A stretch of DNA of 64,000 nucleotides from Thermoplasmata archaeon (GCA_021797355.1 JAJZZX010000002.1:62001-126000), one strand, 5' to 3'. Counted from the stretch's first letter, positions 18,842-27,324 are shown. The notes: generated by a model from the sequence alone, not told the origin. Numbers and translations are program-made.

Positions 18842-19069
18842 CTACTCTTCATTCATTTCTACCTCTGAAATATCCGTTATAAGAGCTAGAGAACCGGGTA
18901 CAATACCCTTTACATCGCTGACTTTAATACCTGTTGTTCCGTCAATGGAAGTTGCGTTTTTACCATCAATTTTGAGATAACCGTCGGCAGTAATTCTGAA
19001 ACCCATTCCAGCGAGTATTTCCTGCTTTTCAAGCCCTTCGATTTTAATCCACTGTTTTACAGTGTTCAT
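18842..19069 (-). CDS. Small protein of accessory island, unknown function
   Basis: The 75-residue protein reads as an all-beta domain, with repeated strand and turn units such as ITADGYLKIDGKN and TTGIKVSDVKGIVPG, and ends in an acidic tail. It has a clear Shine-Dalgarno sequence (AAGGTGA) six bases before the ATG and a TATA-like stretch (AGTTTTAAGT) at 19083-19092. Six TGCA motifs stand directly behind that promoter. The gene is AT-richer than its neighbours and lies between a transporter and a decayed gene next to tRNA-Glu. I infer that it belongs to an accessory element of viral or plasmid type; the function is unknown. Confidence 0.65.
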   Translation of the reverse strand: MNTVKQWIKIEGLEKQEILAGMGFRITADGYLKIDGKNATSIDGTTGIKVSDVKGIVPGSLALITDISEVEMNEE

Positions 19070-19097
19070 AAATTCACCTTTGACTTAAAACTAAATC

Positions 19098-19164
19098 TTG
19101 CATTTTCTTGCACTGTTGCAACCAGTTATGCAATTAATGGTATTTATTTTCACCTGCATTGCAT
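19098..19164. promoter_or_regulatory. Cluster of six TGCA motifs upstream of small-gene cluster
   Basis: TGCA cores occur at 19099, 19109, 19117, 19129, 19156 and 19161, within 67 bases. The first two are in the same ten-base context (CTTGCA at 19097 and 19107). The fourth, ATGCAA, is the reverse complement of the first, TTGCAT, and the last two form TGCATTGCAT. The cluster sits just upstream of the leftward TATA-like box of the 75-residue gene. A repeated binding site for a regulator is the simplest reading. Confidence 0.45.
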
Positions 19165-19218
19165 AAATTAGATTAATTTCCCAATTCAGAAGGCAATTAG
19201 CCAAACCAGATCTAAGGA

Positions 19219-19328
19219 ATATTTAAACATCTCCCCCTCATCATCATACTGAACTTATCGGGAAGCGTAAGCCATATTCTTGCCCAGTAAGCTGGGCTTT
19301 CCATTTCCCCGATGGCGGAGGAAACCTC
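19219..19328 (+). promoter_or_regulatory. Promoter and structured leader of decayed membrane-protein gene
   Basis: A TATA box, ATATTTAAA, lies at 19219-19227. The likely transcript starts near 19250 and has about 80 bases before the start codon, which is long for this genome. In it, GCCCAG (19282-19287) and CTGGGC (19292-19297) form a perfect hairpin with a four-base loop. Outer arms ATCGGGAA (19257-19264) and TTCCCCGAT (19305-19313) can pair around it. The Shine-Dalgarno GGAGG (19316-19320) follows at once, so folding could control translation. It matches no riboswitch class I know. Confidence 0.45.
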
Positions 19329-19982
19329 ATGTTCCGAACAAAGGGAAAGAATCCTGAAAAGAGGAAATGTAACAACCCCAACTGGTCTCATGGCACATTC
19401 CTCCTTCTGGCGTCACAGCGGTCTAAGCCGTAGTTCGTCATAATGCATTACACAGTAGTGCTGACCCAGGGAATTGTTGCGCCTGCAATACTCATGGGAG
19501 CAATAGTATGGGCGATGGTGGATTTCTCCACTCCCTCTGGAAGGAGTATTGAAGACCTTCTAATCCGCATCATACCGGCATTCATCATAGGGGCATTCAT
19601 AGGGGTTTCCTTGGATACATGTTCAACTTCGGGAAGTTCGTGGTTGAACCAGCATTCAACGGAAAACTCGATGGGATGCTGATCATATTCATTGTTGCAA
19701 TCCTGATTGTGCCTATGGGATCAGGCCTCGGTGGTCTGTCTGTTGCGGGGCATGATAGCTCGCATGTGCTGTAGGATGAGAGCTCAGTTGTATACATCAC
19801 CGGTTTATCGGTGTAATCCTGCTGTTAGTATCTGCATTCATGGAGATATCTGTGGATGACATCTCGCTGAACTTGGGTGCCATTGCGGCAGGCAACAATT
19901 GAGGCAGGAAGGCATCATAGGTATATCTAAACTCAGGAAGTTTGCAGGCAGAATGGTGGGATTCAGGAGGCGAAGAAGTTGA
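19329..19982 (+). pseudogene. Decayed multi-pass membrane protein gene
   Basis: With a good Shine-Dalgarno sequence the frame starts MFRTKGKNPEKRKCNNPNWS. It is stopped by TAG at 19431 and goes on in the same frame as FVIMHYTVVLTQGIVAPAIL. At the GGGG run 19602-19605 the frame must change by one base (as if one G was lost) to continue as GFLGYMFNFGKFVVEPAF. A second TAG stands at 19772. Further one-base shifts, at ACCGG near 19800 and at GCAGG near 19892, restore FIGVILLLVSAFMEISV and then QEGIIGISKLRKFAGRMV, ending at TGA 19980-19982 before a T-run. The joined product would be about 217 residues with four or five membrane helices. Two amber codons and three shifts at G runs argue for a dead gene; sequencing error is less likely because no other gene here is disrupted. 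Confidence 0.7.
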
Positions 19983-20021
19983 GCTTTTTTCTAAGGCAAA
20001 TTCCAGCAGATCTGGACATGA

Positions 20022-20096
20022 TGCTCCGACCGGGATTTGGACCCGGGTCGTCGGCTCGAAAGGCCGATATGCTTGGCCGGACTACACCATCGGAGC
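20022..20096 (-). tRNA. tRNA-Glu (anticodon TTC)
   Basis: The 75-base gene folds into a full cloverleaf. The acceptor stem pairs GCTCCGA with TCGGAGC and the discriminator is A. The anticodon stem TCGGC/GCCGA closes the loop CTTTCGA, giving anticodon TTC, which reads glutamate codons. The T stem is CCGGG/CCCGG around TCCAAAT. CCA is not encoded. A TATA-like stretch on the minus strand (near 20118-20130) lies at promoter distance. The gene follows pelota on the same strand and abuts the decayed gene; I found no duplicated 3' end that would mark an integration site. Confidence 0.95.
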
Positions 20097-20154
20097 AGAA
20101 CACTCCGTAAAGCCACATAGTTATATGTATTTTGTTGCCAGCTAACCTTGGGAT

Positions 20155-21192
20155 TCATGAAATCCTGTATCTCAGTATGGCGCAGTATCCGCCAAAACTT
20201 GACACAATTTTTCCCGGATCAGTGCCCACGCTCACAATATGGACGTTTGTAGAATAATTGTGGGCGAGGTCTACCATTGCCCCCCCCTCCTCGGTTCGGA
20301 ATTTTACCTCAGATATGAGCAGTGTCTCAACGGCTCCAGCTTGCAGGCTCCTTTGCACCTCAGATATGCCGTAAGCCGCAAGTCCGTCTGTCTTCAGGTG
20401 TTTCAGAAATGATTCAACAAGCCTGCTCTCATCAGATATTCTGAGATTCCTGAAGAGGGCATCAGATTCCTGGCTGTTCAGGAACTCCCATACCGCCCCT
20501 GCATCTGATCTGGTGGTTGGAAACGTAAGAACTTGGAATTTCAGGGAGCCATAGGACCTAAATGCTTTAATCAGCTTCTCCCTAGTGAAGCCAGCCCCAA
20601 GAATTACTATTGTACTACCCTCCGGGAACATTTTCCTGGCAGAATCTATGACCTCCCTGAGATACTGGGTTTCACTGAAGTCGCTCTCATAATCCTTACC
20701 CGGCCTGTGGGAGTCAATTTTGCCAAGGCTCTGAAGCCCATAAGATTTCAACATAACGAGCTGTGCGGCCTCATCATCAATGGTTATAAAGTAAAATTTT
20801 TGGGAGTATGTGTTATCTGTGGCTTCTGCAAGGAGCTTTCTTTGGGTCTCAGACCAATTCTGCTTCACAAGATCGAAACTGTCTCCTGGGGAAATGTTAA
20901 AAGACTGGTGCAGTCCTAGGGTCTCATCCGGGCCTGCCACGATAGTACCAAGAATCCTGAGGGTGCTAGAGAAGTCCTGGAAATCTACAGATTCAACTTT
21001 GACAGTTACTGTTACAGGCTTTCTCTGGGTCTCTTTTGATCTGTTGATGTCCTGCTGCTTTTCCACCCTTCTCAGGACTGTCATCCTTACCATGTCATCC
21101 GGCGATATGATATTACGCAGGTACCAAAGATCATCATCTGAATCTACATGCACTGAAACCCAGTCGCCTTCATGATCGCCTAATAACTTCAC
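20155..21192 (-). CDS. pelA: Pelota (Dom34), ribosome rescue factor
   Basis: The 345-residue protein is archaeal pelota. It enters the A site of stalled ribosomes and, with aEF1A and ABCE1, splits them. The N-terminal Sm-like domain ends with a stretch on nucleic-acid binding (VTVTVKVESVDFQDFSSTLR and GTIVAGPDETLGLHQSF). The central domain begins with FITIDDEAAQLVML, and the C-terminal eRF1-like domain includes AAYGISEVQRSLQAGAVETLL. The start codon is GTG and overlaps the stop of the Mut7-C gene as GTGA. Its partner ABCE1 is also in the window (54.3-56.1 kb). Confidence 0.95.
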   Translation of the reverse strand: MKLLGDHEGDWVSVHVDSDDDLWYLRNIISPDDMVRMTVLRRVEKQQDINRSKETQRKPVTVTVKVESVDFQDFSSTLRILGTIVAGPDETLGLHQSFNISPGDSFDLVKQNWSETQRKLLAEATDNTYSQKFYFITIDDEAAQLVMLKSYGLQSLGKIDSHRPGKDYESDFSETQYLREVIDSARKMFPEGSTIVILGAGFTREKLIKAFRSYGSLKFQVLTFPTTRSDAGAVWEFLNSQESDALFRNLRISDESRLVESFLKHLKTDGLAAYGISEVQRSLQAGAVETLLISEVKFRTEEGGAMVDLAHNYSTNVHIVSVGTDPGKIVSSFGGYCAILRYRIS

Positions 21193-21686
21193 GGCTTCTC
21201 ACCATGGTGTCCTGTGATTTCATTCAACCTATCCATTATGGAAAAATAATGCGAACCCTCCCAGTAAATTTTGCCACAGTTCCTGCATACATAAACATGG
21301 TCATGAAGCTTTTTCACACCCTCGGGCAAGCTTTCCATAATGTTGCTATCGCTTGTTTTCTCCAGCGGACCATTGCAGAGGGGGCATCTTGAGAAGTACC
21401 TGCTCCTGTCAGGAGGGTATAATGATATGAATTCCCGAAGCTGGCTATGATAGTCATCATTCCGGATAAAGACGGACGGACTGTATCTGTGGGAAAGTTC
21501 ATCATCTCTAGTTATGAGGACGAGATTTTCCCTCTGGCAGATTTCAATTATGTCATTGTCATTCATGTCTGATGTGGCATACTGTACATCATATCCCATG
21601 AGTCTGAGCCATCTGCAGAACTTTCCCAGCATGCTGTCTGCGTAGAACCTCACTTTATTTGTCCATCCATCTGCCTGAAACGTCAT
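21189..21686 (-). CDS. Mut7-C family RNase-like protein with zinc ribbon
   Basis: The 165-residue protein has the Mut7-C (PIN-related) RNase domain: RFYADSMLGKFCRWLRLMGY carries the first Asp, and VLITRDDELSHRY the acidic pair. The C-terminal part holds two cysteine pairs, CPLCN and CRNCG, which would bind zinc. Proteins of this kind are thought to act on RNA. It lies between ubiX and pelA and overlaps both genes, so all three are made from one message. The link with the rescue factor pelota hints at a role in clearing stalled mRNA, but this is inference from position. Confidence 0.88.
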   Translation of the reverse strand: MTFQADGWTNKVRFYADSMLGKFCRWLRLMGYDVQYATSDMNDNDIIEICQRENLVLITRDDELSHRYSPSVFIRNDDYHSQLREFISLYPPDRSRYFSRCPLCNGPLEKTSDSNIMESLPEGVKKLHDHVYVCRNCGKIYWEGSHYFSIMDRLNEITGHHGEKP

Positions 21687-22218
21687 TGTCTATACCCATT
21701 AGATCGAGTACCCGGGACACGACAAAATTGATCATGTCATCAACAGTTTTCGGCTTGGTATAATATCCAGGCATGGCAGGAGCAACAATGGCCCCCGCTT
21801 GCGAAATCTTCAGCATATTCTCTATGTATATGGTGCTCAGAGGCATTTCTCTTGGCACCAGCACCATTCTTCTGCGTTCCTTGAGAGATACTGCTGCAAC
21901 TCTCGTGATCAGGGTGTCAGCCATGCCTGATGCCATTCTAGCCAGTGTTGTGTTTGAGCAAGGAATGATGGCAAAACTCCTGAATCTGAAAGAGCCTGAG
22001 CTAATAGGAGCAGCAAGGTCAGAATCATCGTAAAGATGCTCAGAAACCTTCCTGAAATCATCCATGCTGAACTCAGTCTCAGCCTTCATAACCCTTTTAG
22101 CACCGTCAGAGACTATCAGATGGCGGTCATACCCTTCAAGGGCTGTCAAAAGGCGCATTGCCAGCACAGTTCCTGATGCTCCGGTGACCCCTACTAAAAC
22201 CCTTTTGTCCCAGTTCAA
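21655..22218 (-). CDS. ubiX: UbiX-type flavin prenyltransferase
   Basis: The 187-residue protein makes prenylated FMN, the cofactor of UbiD-type decarboxylases, from FMN and dimethylallyl phosphate. The N-terminal FMN-binding loop is GVTGASGTVLAMRLL. Further family motifs are IIPCSNTTLARMASG, RRMVLVPREMPLSTI and the C-terminal PAMPGYYTKP. The start is TTG; no ATG fits, and the residues after it match the family start. The TATA box GATTATATACC lies at about 22245-22255. No UbiD gene is seen in the window. The 3' end overlaps the Mut7-C gene by 32 bases. Confidence 0.93.
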   Translation of the reverse strand: MNWDKRVLVGVTGASGTVLAMRLLTALEGYDRHLIVSDGAKRVMKAETEFSMDDFRKVSEHLYDDSDLAAPISSGSFRFRSFAIIPCSNTTLARMASGMADTLITRVAAVSLKERRRMVLVPREMPLSTIYIENMLKISQAGAIVAPAMPGYYTKPKTVDDMINFVVSRVLDLMGIDNDVSGRWMDK

Positions 22219-22286
22219 GTTATTTCCATGAAATATGGTGAGAAGGTATATAATCCTGCCAACGGCAGGGAAAAACTGTTGCGCAA

Positions 22287-22862
22287 TCAGCGCTTACGGT
22301 TGAAGTAGAAGTACAGTACAAACATTCCAGCGAAGATCGCAACAATTATTGCCGCATCCCTGTAGTCTGTAAGAATGGAGGCAACACGTGGCTTTGACCA
22401 GGTAAAGCCAGGATAAGCTCCACTATCCAGGGCCTTTAGGTTCGTGAGATGTGTTCCGCCGCTTGTTACCTGTGAGGTTTCATTGGCAACCATCCAGAAG
22501 GCCTTCGTGAAATTCTGTACGCTTGGGAATCCTAGGGTTGAAAGGGCAAGTACAAGCTGCATTCCGTAAGGATTCAGGCCGGAGTATGACAGATCAAATA
22601 CTATTAGGTCCTGCGTTGTGTTGGAACTCCAGTTGTAAGAAACGAAGGATTTGTTGTCTATTATGTCTGAGAAGAAGCTCTGCCATTCCGTATTGTCTAT
22701 GGTATAGTAGGTGGTAGTCCCATTGATGTAGTATGTCATTGACGGCAGGCTGGAAGGTGGAGGATTGAGCGTGGGAATGCTGGCGCTCGAGACGAACGGG
22801 GCAAGAGCAAGCACAGCCACCAGTGCAATTGCAAGGAAAGATGTTGTTCTGTCACTGAACAT
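22287..22862 (-). CDS. Secreted, membrane-anchored glycoprotein
   Basis: The 191-residue protein starts with a signal peptide (FLAIALVAVLALAPFVSSAS) and ends with a single membrane helix (AAIIVAIFAGMFVLYFYF) and the basic tail NRKR. The outer part of about 135 residues holds several Asn-X-Ser/Thr sites, for example NGT, NKS, NWS, NTT and NFT, so it is probably N-glycosylated. The topology is that of a small surface protein held by its C-terminus. The fold and the role are unknown. It stands alone, with its own AT-rich promoter region upstream. Confidence 0.8.
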   Translation of the reverse strand: MFSDRTTSFLAIALVAVLALAPFVSSASIPTLNPPPSSLPSMTYYINGTTTYYTIDNTEWQSFFSDIIDNKSFVSYNWSSNTTQDLIVFDLSYSGLNPYGMQLVLALSTLGFPSVQNFTKAFWMVANETSQVTSGGTHLTNLKALDSGAYPGFTWSKPRVASILTDYRDAAIIVAIFAGMFVLYFYFNRKR

Positions 22863-23497
22863 GAGAACCTATCCGAGCCCAATAGGAAATTTGCTAAATA
22901 AGTTTTTCACTTGTCCAATTAATAAATAGGAATGCACACCGACATGCTTCGCTGGAGCTAGCCAGGTTCAAGGTGTGTAGCTCATGGAATGGGACGCAGA
23001 AAAAATGATTAGGGGCTTGTATGAGCCACATCCAGGCAAAGATATAAAATTCTGGGGATGAAGCCCATTGGCGCTAATGTTTTCACATGGGCTGTTTTTT
23101 GCGTGAAAGAAACGCCAGATAACCACTGAATATCTGAATCTTCCTTGCAGGTTGCATTCCATGAAAATGCCAGGGAAATATGTTAATGAGATTATCATTT
23201 CCATATTAGTACGTGATTCAGCATTCATGAGCAGGGGCGTAAGGCATGGCTAGCATGTACACTGCCTTGCAAGCATATTAAGTGCACTTCGCACATGGCA
23301 ATTCAATTGCCTATTTTACAGTCATCAGCAGGCGGGATTTATCCATAATTGTGGCAGAATTTTGCACAAGACTGGCATTTCTCTTAAACATGGATGAGGC
23401 ATCCATTTCGCTGGCCCAAGTTCCGTATCTTCAACAATAAGTGCCAAAGGGATGGAAACATTATTACCAGAAGATAACAGTGTGAGGCTTTCAACTG
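22863..23497. other. Gene-poor region with possible gene remnants
   Basis: No intact gene is seen in these 635 bases. Two short rightward frames have protein-like content: 22984-23061 (25 residues, with RGLYEPHPGKDIKFWG) and 23161-23253 (30 residues, with GKYVNEIIISILVRDSAFM). They could be pieces of one decayed gene. A leftward frame of 86 residues overlaps them but looks like chance. There is no tRNA, no CRISPR-like repeat and no insertion-sequence end that I can see. Confidence 0.35.
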
Positions 23498-26400
23498 TCA
23501 ACCTTTCATTTTTGGAGGCATCAGGTACTCATTTCCATCTGGATCCATTGAAATCTGAAGCACCCCTGAGCTGAGAAGCCTTTCAATTGCCTTTCTGGCA
23601 GCTGATTTCCTGATCCTGCTGCGCCTTATTTCCCGCAAGATGCTTCTCATGCTTGATCCCTTCATAGAAAGTACTATGCCTTCAGCCGATGCCTCGTCGT
23701 ATCTGAATGTGTATCTGTACACAACGGATACGGCTGCAAGAGTCCCTAGAGCAATCAACTCGGGCAAGAAGCCGGGGACAAAAATGGTCTCACTGGCAGT
23801 ATATATGTGTCCCTGGAATGTGGCAGACAGCGTGATGTGATGAAATCCTGGCATGAGGAAGACGTGAACGCCTGAGCCGGCAAGGTATTTTCCGTCAACG
23901 TACCAACTGAACTGCATATTTTGCAGATATTTGCCGTTATCAATGGGATATAGGTAACCGAACCCCATGAACATGGAGTCGCCAATTTTCAGGGAAGTTA
24001 TCTCCGGGTAATACTCAACAGAGATGTTTGATATCTGGCTCTCATTCTGGTTTCCTGCCCAGTCTGCAGCAAGGAGACTCAGATTGTAAATTCCATCAGA
24101 GTGGAAAGTTACAGAGACTGTGGACTCATGCAGAGTCGAATGGAAAACAGATGTTCCATTTGAGAGCACTACCGAGACAGATACATTCAGCGGATCAATG
24201 ATACTGTAAGAAAAACGCAGAGTATCTGTACTCACAAGGACATTTTCAGCTGAACCGATGGCAATCTCTGGCCTTGACTCCCAGGAATATATGGTGGAAT
24301 TGCTGTATGCAACTGCCCCCCAAATGCTGCGTCCTCTGATTGCGAGGGAGTACGTCGTATCTGGGTTGGGAAGCTGGATTGGCACCTCGGTAATATTTCC
24401 GGATAGGGAACCATTCTTCCATGCAGCAGAATAGGAATATGTCACATTGGCAGTGGAATGTGCATTTATGCCGATCAATGTCGTATTGAGGTAAATTATC
24501 CCACTGGGCAGGGAGCCCATGTAGGGCATGCTGTTATTCACGCTGAACTCCATTACCTTGGATGAGCTCAGGCCACTCATCCCAGTAGCATTCACATCAA
24601 GGGTATAGCTGCCGTTTCCATGAAACAACCCCGATGATCTCCCCAGGTCAAGGTTGGCAAATATTCCCGTAAAATGCCAAGATCCAATGGTGTTACCGTC
24701 AAATATCAATGAGAATGAGATAAGAGCGGATACGTTCGTTGTTGCAAGGAGGTTAAGATTATGATAAGGAGAATCGGTGTAGAAAGAGAGATAGCTATTA
24801 GCTGGAAGTGACACTGAAAGTCTAGGGGAATAGGCTTCCACGGTAAAATGCCTCTCTGCTACCGTAACATTGGTGCCGTCCAGGAGTTCAGCAAGAATAA
24901 TGACCGTATGATTGCCGTTCCCGGCATCCAGTTCCGTGCTGTTTCCTGTCGTAATATGAGACTGAGAGATGTTTCCTGTCTGCAAGATTATTACATAACC
25001 TGATGCGTTGCTCACCTTAGGCCAGGAAAGCCTGAACGTTCCTGAGGGAAGGAACGTTCCGTTGGAAATGCTCACCGTCCCAGTGCCGATTCCCCCTTCT
25101 ATGGCGTCAAACCTGAACCTGTAGGTGTGTAAGATTCCAAAAGGATCACTATAATTCAGGTTTATTGTGAAATTACCAATCTCACCGGTAAGCTGGAAGC
25201 TGAAAGAGTCGGCATGGAATGTTTCCCATGATCCTCCGGCAGACAGGTTTGTGTATCCCCCTGCCGGAACTCCGCTGATAACGAACTCAAAGGTCTGGTT
25301 AGTGGAGACGTAAGAGCCATTGCCGGGAGTCACTGAAACAGCAGGATGCAAGGTGTCTATTTCTATATATTCAGAAGCGCTCTGGCTGTATCCAGCAGCA
25401 TTTTTAGCTAACAGGCTGAGTTCGTAAGTTCCAGATGTCAGGCCTGTCACATTAACATCAACATTTCCATCATTAGCCAATACATGAGTGCCATTGAGAT
25501 ACGCATATACTGAGTATTCCAAGGAAGTCGACACATTGTATGGCACGGAGAAATTGGCCGTTTCAACGTGTACATCAGAAAGTGAAACAGAGATGCCATA
25601 AGGCGAGAGGGGAACATTCTTGGTATATAAGATATAGATGGTTCCATTGGCCGCCAGGGCCATGTTTGAAAAATTCTGTCCCATCCATATTCCCGTGACA
25701 TTGCTGACCGAAATGTCCGTCTGGACAGTCCGGTTTCCCATCAGGTATATGAGACCACTACCGGATACGGCGTACGAAACGATACCGCTTCCATTCCAGT
25801 TCTGCGGATCAGTAACCATGACTCTACCGTTATAATTTATGAAAAAAGACGCTTCCGGGGAAGAACTCATTGAAATAACTGACTGCATTGATTCATCGCC
25901 AGTGATGTTACTCTCTACGGATAATCCAGCTGTGGGATAGATGCCGGTATCAGACAGGGAAAACCCATGTACAGCGCTGTAGCTGAAATAATAGAAGCGG
26001 CCACTGCTGCTGTTCATTATTGTGCCGGTTAGGCTGCTGACGTTGAGCCTGGCTTCCACGATTGATACGTATGATCCCCCGCAGTATATCTTTTCAACAG
26101 CTCCTGAAGTTAGGTTTACAGAAAGAAGATCAGGTCCAGATACCACGGCCAACTGGCCTCCAATGGAATATGCCGATACGATATCATATGGAAGTGTGCC
26201 TACATTTATTTTCTCTAGGGAGAGTGTGGTAAAATTCACAACTTCAATGAAGGAGGATGACTGGTTGTGCTCAATGATTCCGTATGAAGTTGAATTGTAA
26301 AATGCAACGAACCTTGCATTTTCCATGACGGGCATTGCCGGATACATGCTGACTGTGCTGTTCTCGTAATTCCAATAGCCTATGGAAGAATTTTGGCCTG

Positions 26401-27226
26401 ATCCAAGGAAGAAAACGTCGTTGTCAGCAATGCTGAGGAATGGATTTGTGATTATGCCGGCATTCCCGGTTAGGTCGCCGGAATCTATCGTGAAGTATGA
26501 CAGGCTCGACATGTTTGCACTGGTGAATCCAGAATTCGAGCTACTGAAACTGATGCTATAGAGCGTGACGTTTGCTTCGTAGCCTCCAACGGAAAGCGTT
26601 AATGGGCCTGCTGTGAAGTTGTCATTCAGCTGCACAACATAAGGGAAGCTGCCTGACGCATTGTAGCCATTTTCTATGGAGAAGAAACCTTTCCCTGGAT
26701 TCTGTTGATTCCACGAGAACTCTGCAGTATAGTATGATGACTGTAAAGGATCGCTTCCAATCTTAGTGCTGTCTTTTCCCTGGAGATACTGATCTCCACC
26801 GCCGTGTGGCCCAATTGAGTAATGCATCAGCTCTATTCCCTGCTGCCAGATTATGAAGTTATCCTCTGTGCTGACAGTATTGAAGTTATCATTCCATGAA
26901 AATGTAAGCTTAATGCTGGAATTGGATGTTGCATTTATTGTCATGTTGAAGTATTCCGGAGATTGTGGTGTCACAGTCTCCACTGATACATTCATTCCAG
27001 GCGCAGGGGTGCTTGGCTCTACTGCGAAGGAAGAGTAGCTGTTTGTCTTTGAGCTGGAAAAACCAATCCATGATGCGTTTGAGGGATATGTTCCATACGG
27101 CAATGCTGTGAAGTTATAACTGTGAGATTCCTGAACAGCCAATATCTGGTTTCCGCTCGATCCTTGTGGTAAAAATACCAGAAATGGTATAATTAGTATA
27201 ATTATAATTAATATATGTTTTTGCAT
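23498..27226 (-). CDS. Giant surface glycoprotein with cytoplasmic winged-helix tail
   Basis: The 1242-residue protein begins with a signal peptide (ILIIIILIIPFLVFLPQG). The outside part has dozens of Asn-X-Ser/Thr sites. Its first half has short repeating strand units with alternating small residues (for example SIGGQLAVVSGPDLLSVNLT), like a beta-propeller. The second half looks like a chain of Ig- or fibronectin-type domains (for example LTSGTYELSLLAKNAAGYSQ). One membrane helix follows near residues 1153-1174 (LPELIALGTLAAVSVVYRYT). The last 68 residues are basic and fit a winged helix-turn-helix: GSSMRSILREIRRSRIRKSA, then ARKAIERLLSSGVLQISM, then a hairpin. So a large extracellular sensor or adhesin may be joined to a DNA-binding domain in one chain. 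The promoter is shared divergently with gap. Confidence 0.8.
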   Translation of the reverse strand: MQKHILIIIILIIPFLVFLPQGSSGNQILAVQESHSYNFTALPYGTYPSNASWIGFSSSKTNSYSSFAVEPSTPAPGMNVSVETVTPQSPEYFNMTINATSNSSIKLTFSWNDNFNTVSTEDNFIIWQQGIELMHYSIGPHGGGDQYLQGKDSTKIGSDPLQSSYYTAEFSWNQQNPGKGFFSIENGYNASGSFPYVVQLNDNFTAGPLTLSVGGYEANVTLYSISFSSSNSGFTSANMSSLSYFTIDSGDLTGNAGIITNPFLSIADNDVFFLGSGQNSSIGYWNYENSTVSMYPAMPVMENARFVAFYNSTSYGIIEHNQSSSFIEVVNFTTLSLEKINVGTLPYDIVSAYSIGGQLAVVSGPDLLSVNLTSGAVEKIYCGGSYVSIVEARLNVSSLTGTIMNSSSGRFYYFSYSAVHGFSLSDTGIYPTAGLSVESNITGDESMQSVISMSSSPEASFFINYNGRVMVTDPQNWNGSGIVSYAVSGSGLIYLMGNRTVQTDISVSNVTGIWMGQNFSNMALAANGTIYILYTKNVPLSPYGISVSLSDVHVETANFSVPYNVSTSLEYSVYAYLNGTHVLANDGNVDVNVTGLTSGTYELSLLAKNAAGYSQSASEYIEIDTLHPAVSVTPGNGSYVSTNQTFEFVISGVPAGGYTNLSAGGSWETFHADSFSFQLTGEIGNFTINLNYSDPFGILHTYRFRFDAIEGGIGTGTVSISNGTFLPSGTFRLSWPKVSNASGYVIILQTGNISQSHITTGNSTELDAGNGNHTVIILAELLDGTNVTVAERHFTVEAYSPRLSVSLPANSYLSFYTDSPYHNLNLLATTNVSALISFSLIFDGNTIGSWHFTGIFANLDLGRSSGLFHGNGSYTLDVNATGMSGLSSSKVMEFSVNNSMPYMGSLPSGIIYLNTTLIGINAHSTANVTYSYSAAWKNGSLSGNITEVPIQLPNPDTTYSLAIRGRSIWGAVAYSNSTIYSWESRPEIAIGSAENVLVSTDTLRFSYSIIDPLNVSVSVVLSNGTSVFHSTLHESTVSVTFHSDGIYNLSLLAADWAGNQNESQISNISVEYYPEITSLKIGDSMFMGFGYLYPIDNGKYLQNMQFSWYVDGKYLAGSGVHVFLMPGFHHITLSATFQGHIYTASETIFVPGFLPELIALGTLAAVSVVYRYTFRYDEASAEGIVLSMKGSSMRSILREIRRSRIRKSAARKAIERLLSSGVLQISMDPDGNEYLMPPKMKG

Positions 27227-27324
27227 AGTTTAATGAAATGCACTAGAGAGCAGGATCATATAAAAAATATCCATCATGAGGTACAGTTTAATGCTTATAT
27301 CCACAGAGGCAATGGTGTATCATC

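Noticed and set aside
19329-19982. In-frame TAG codons read as pyrrolysine
   Set aside because: Three frame shifts are also needed to read the protein, and no pyrrolysine genes are seen in the window.
20022-20096. tRNA-Glu as an integration site for the small-gene island
   Set aside because: I found no second copy of the tRNA 3' end on the other side of the island and no integrase gene.
22968-23228. An 86-residue leftward frame between the surface-protein genes
   Set aside because: Composition is irregular, no start signals are seen, and short rightward frames overlapping it look more like protein.
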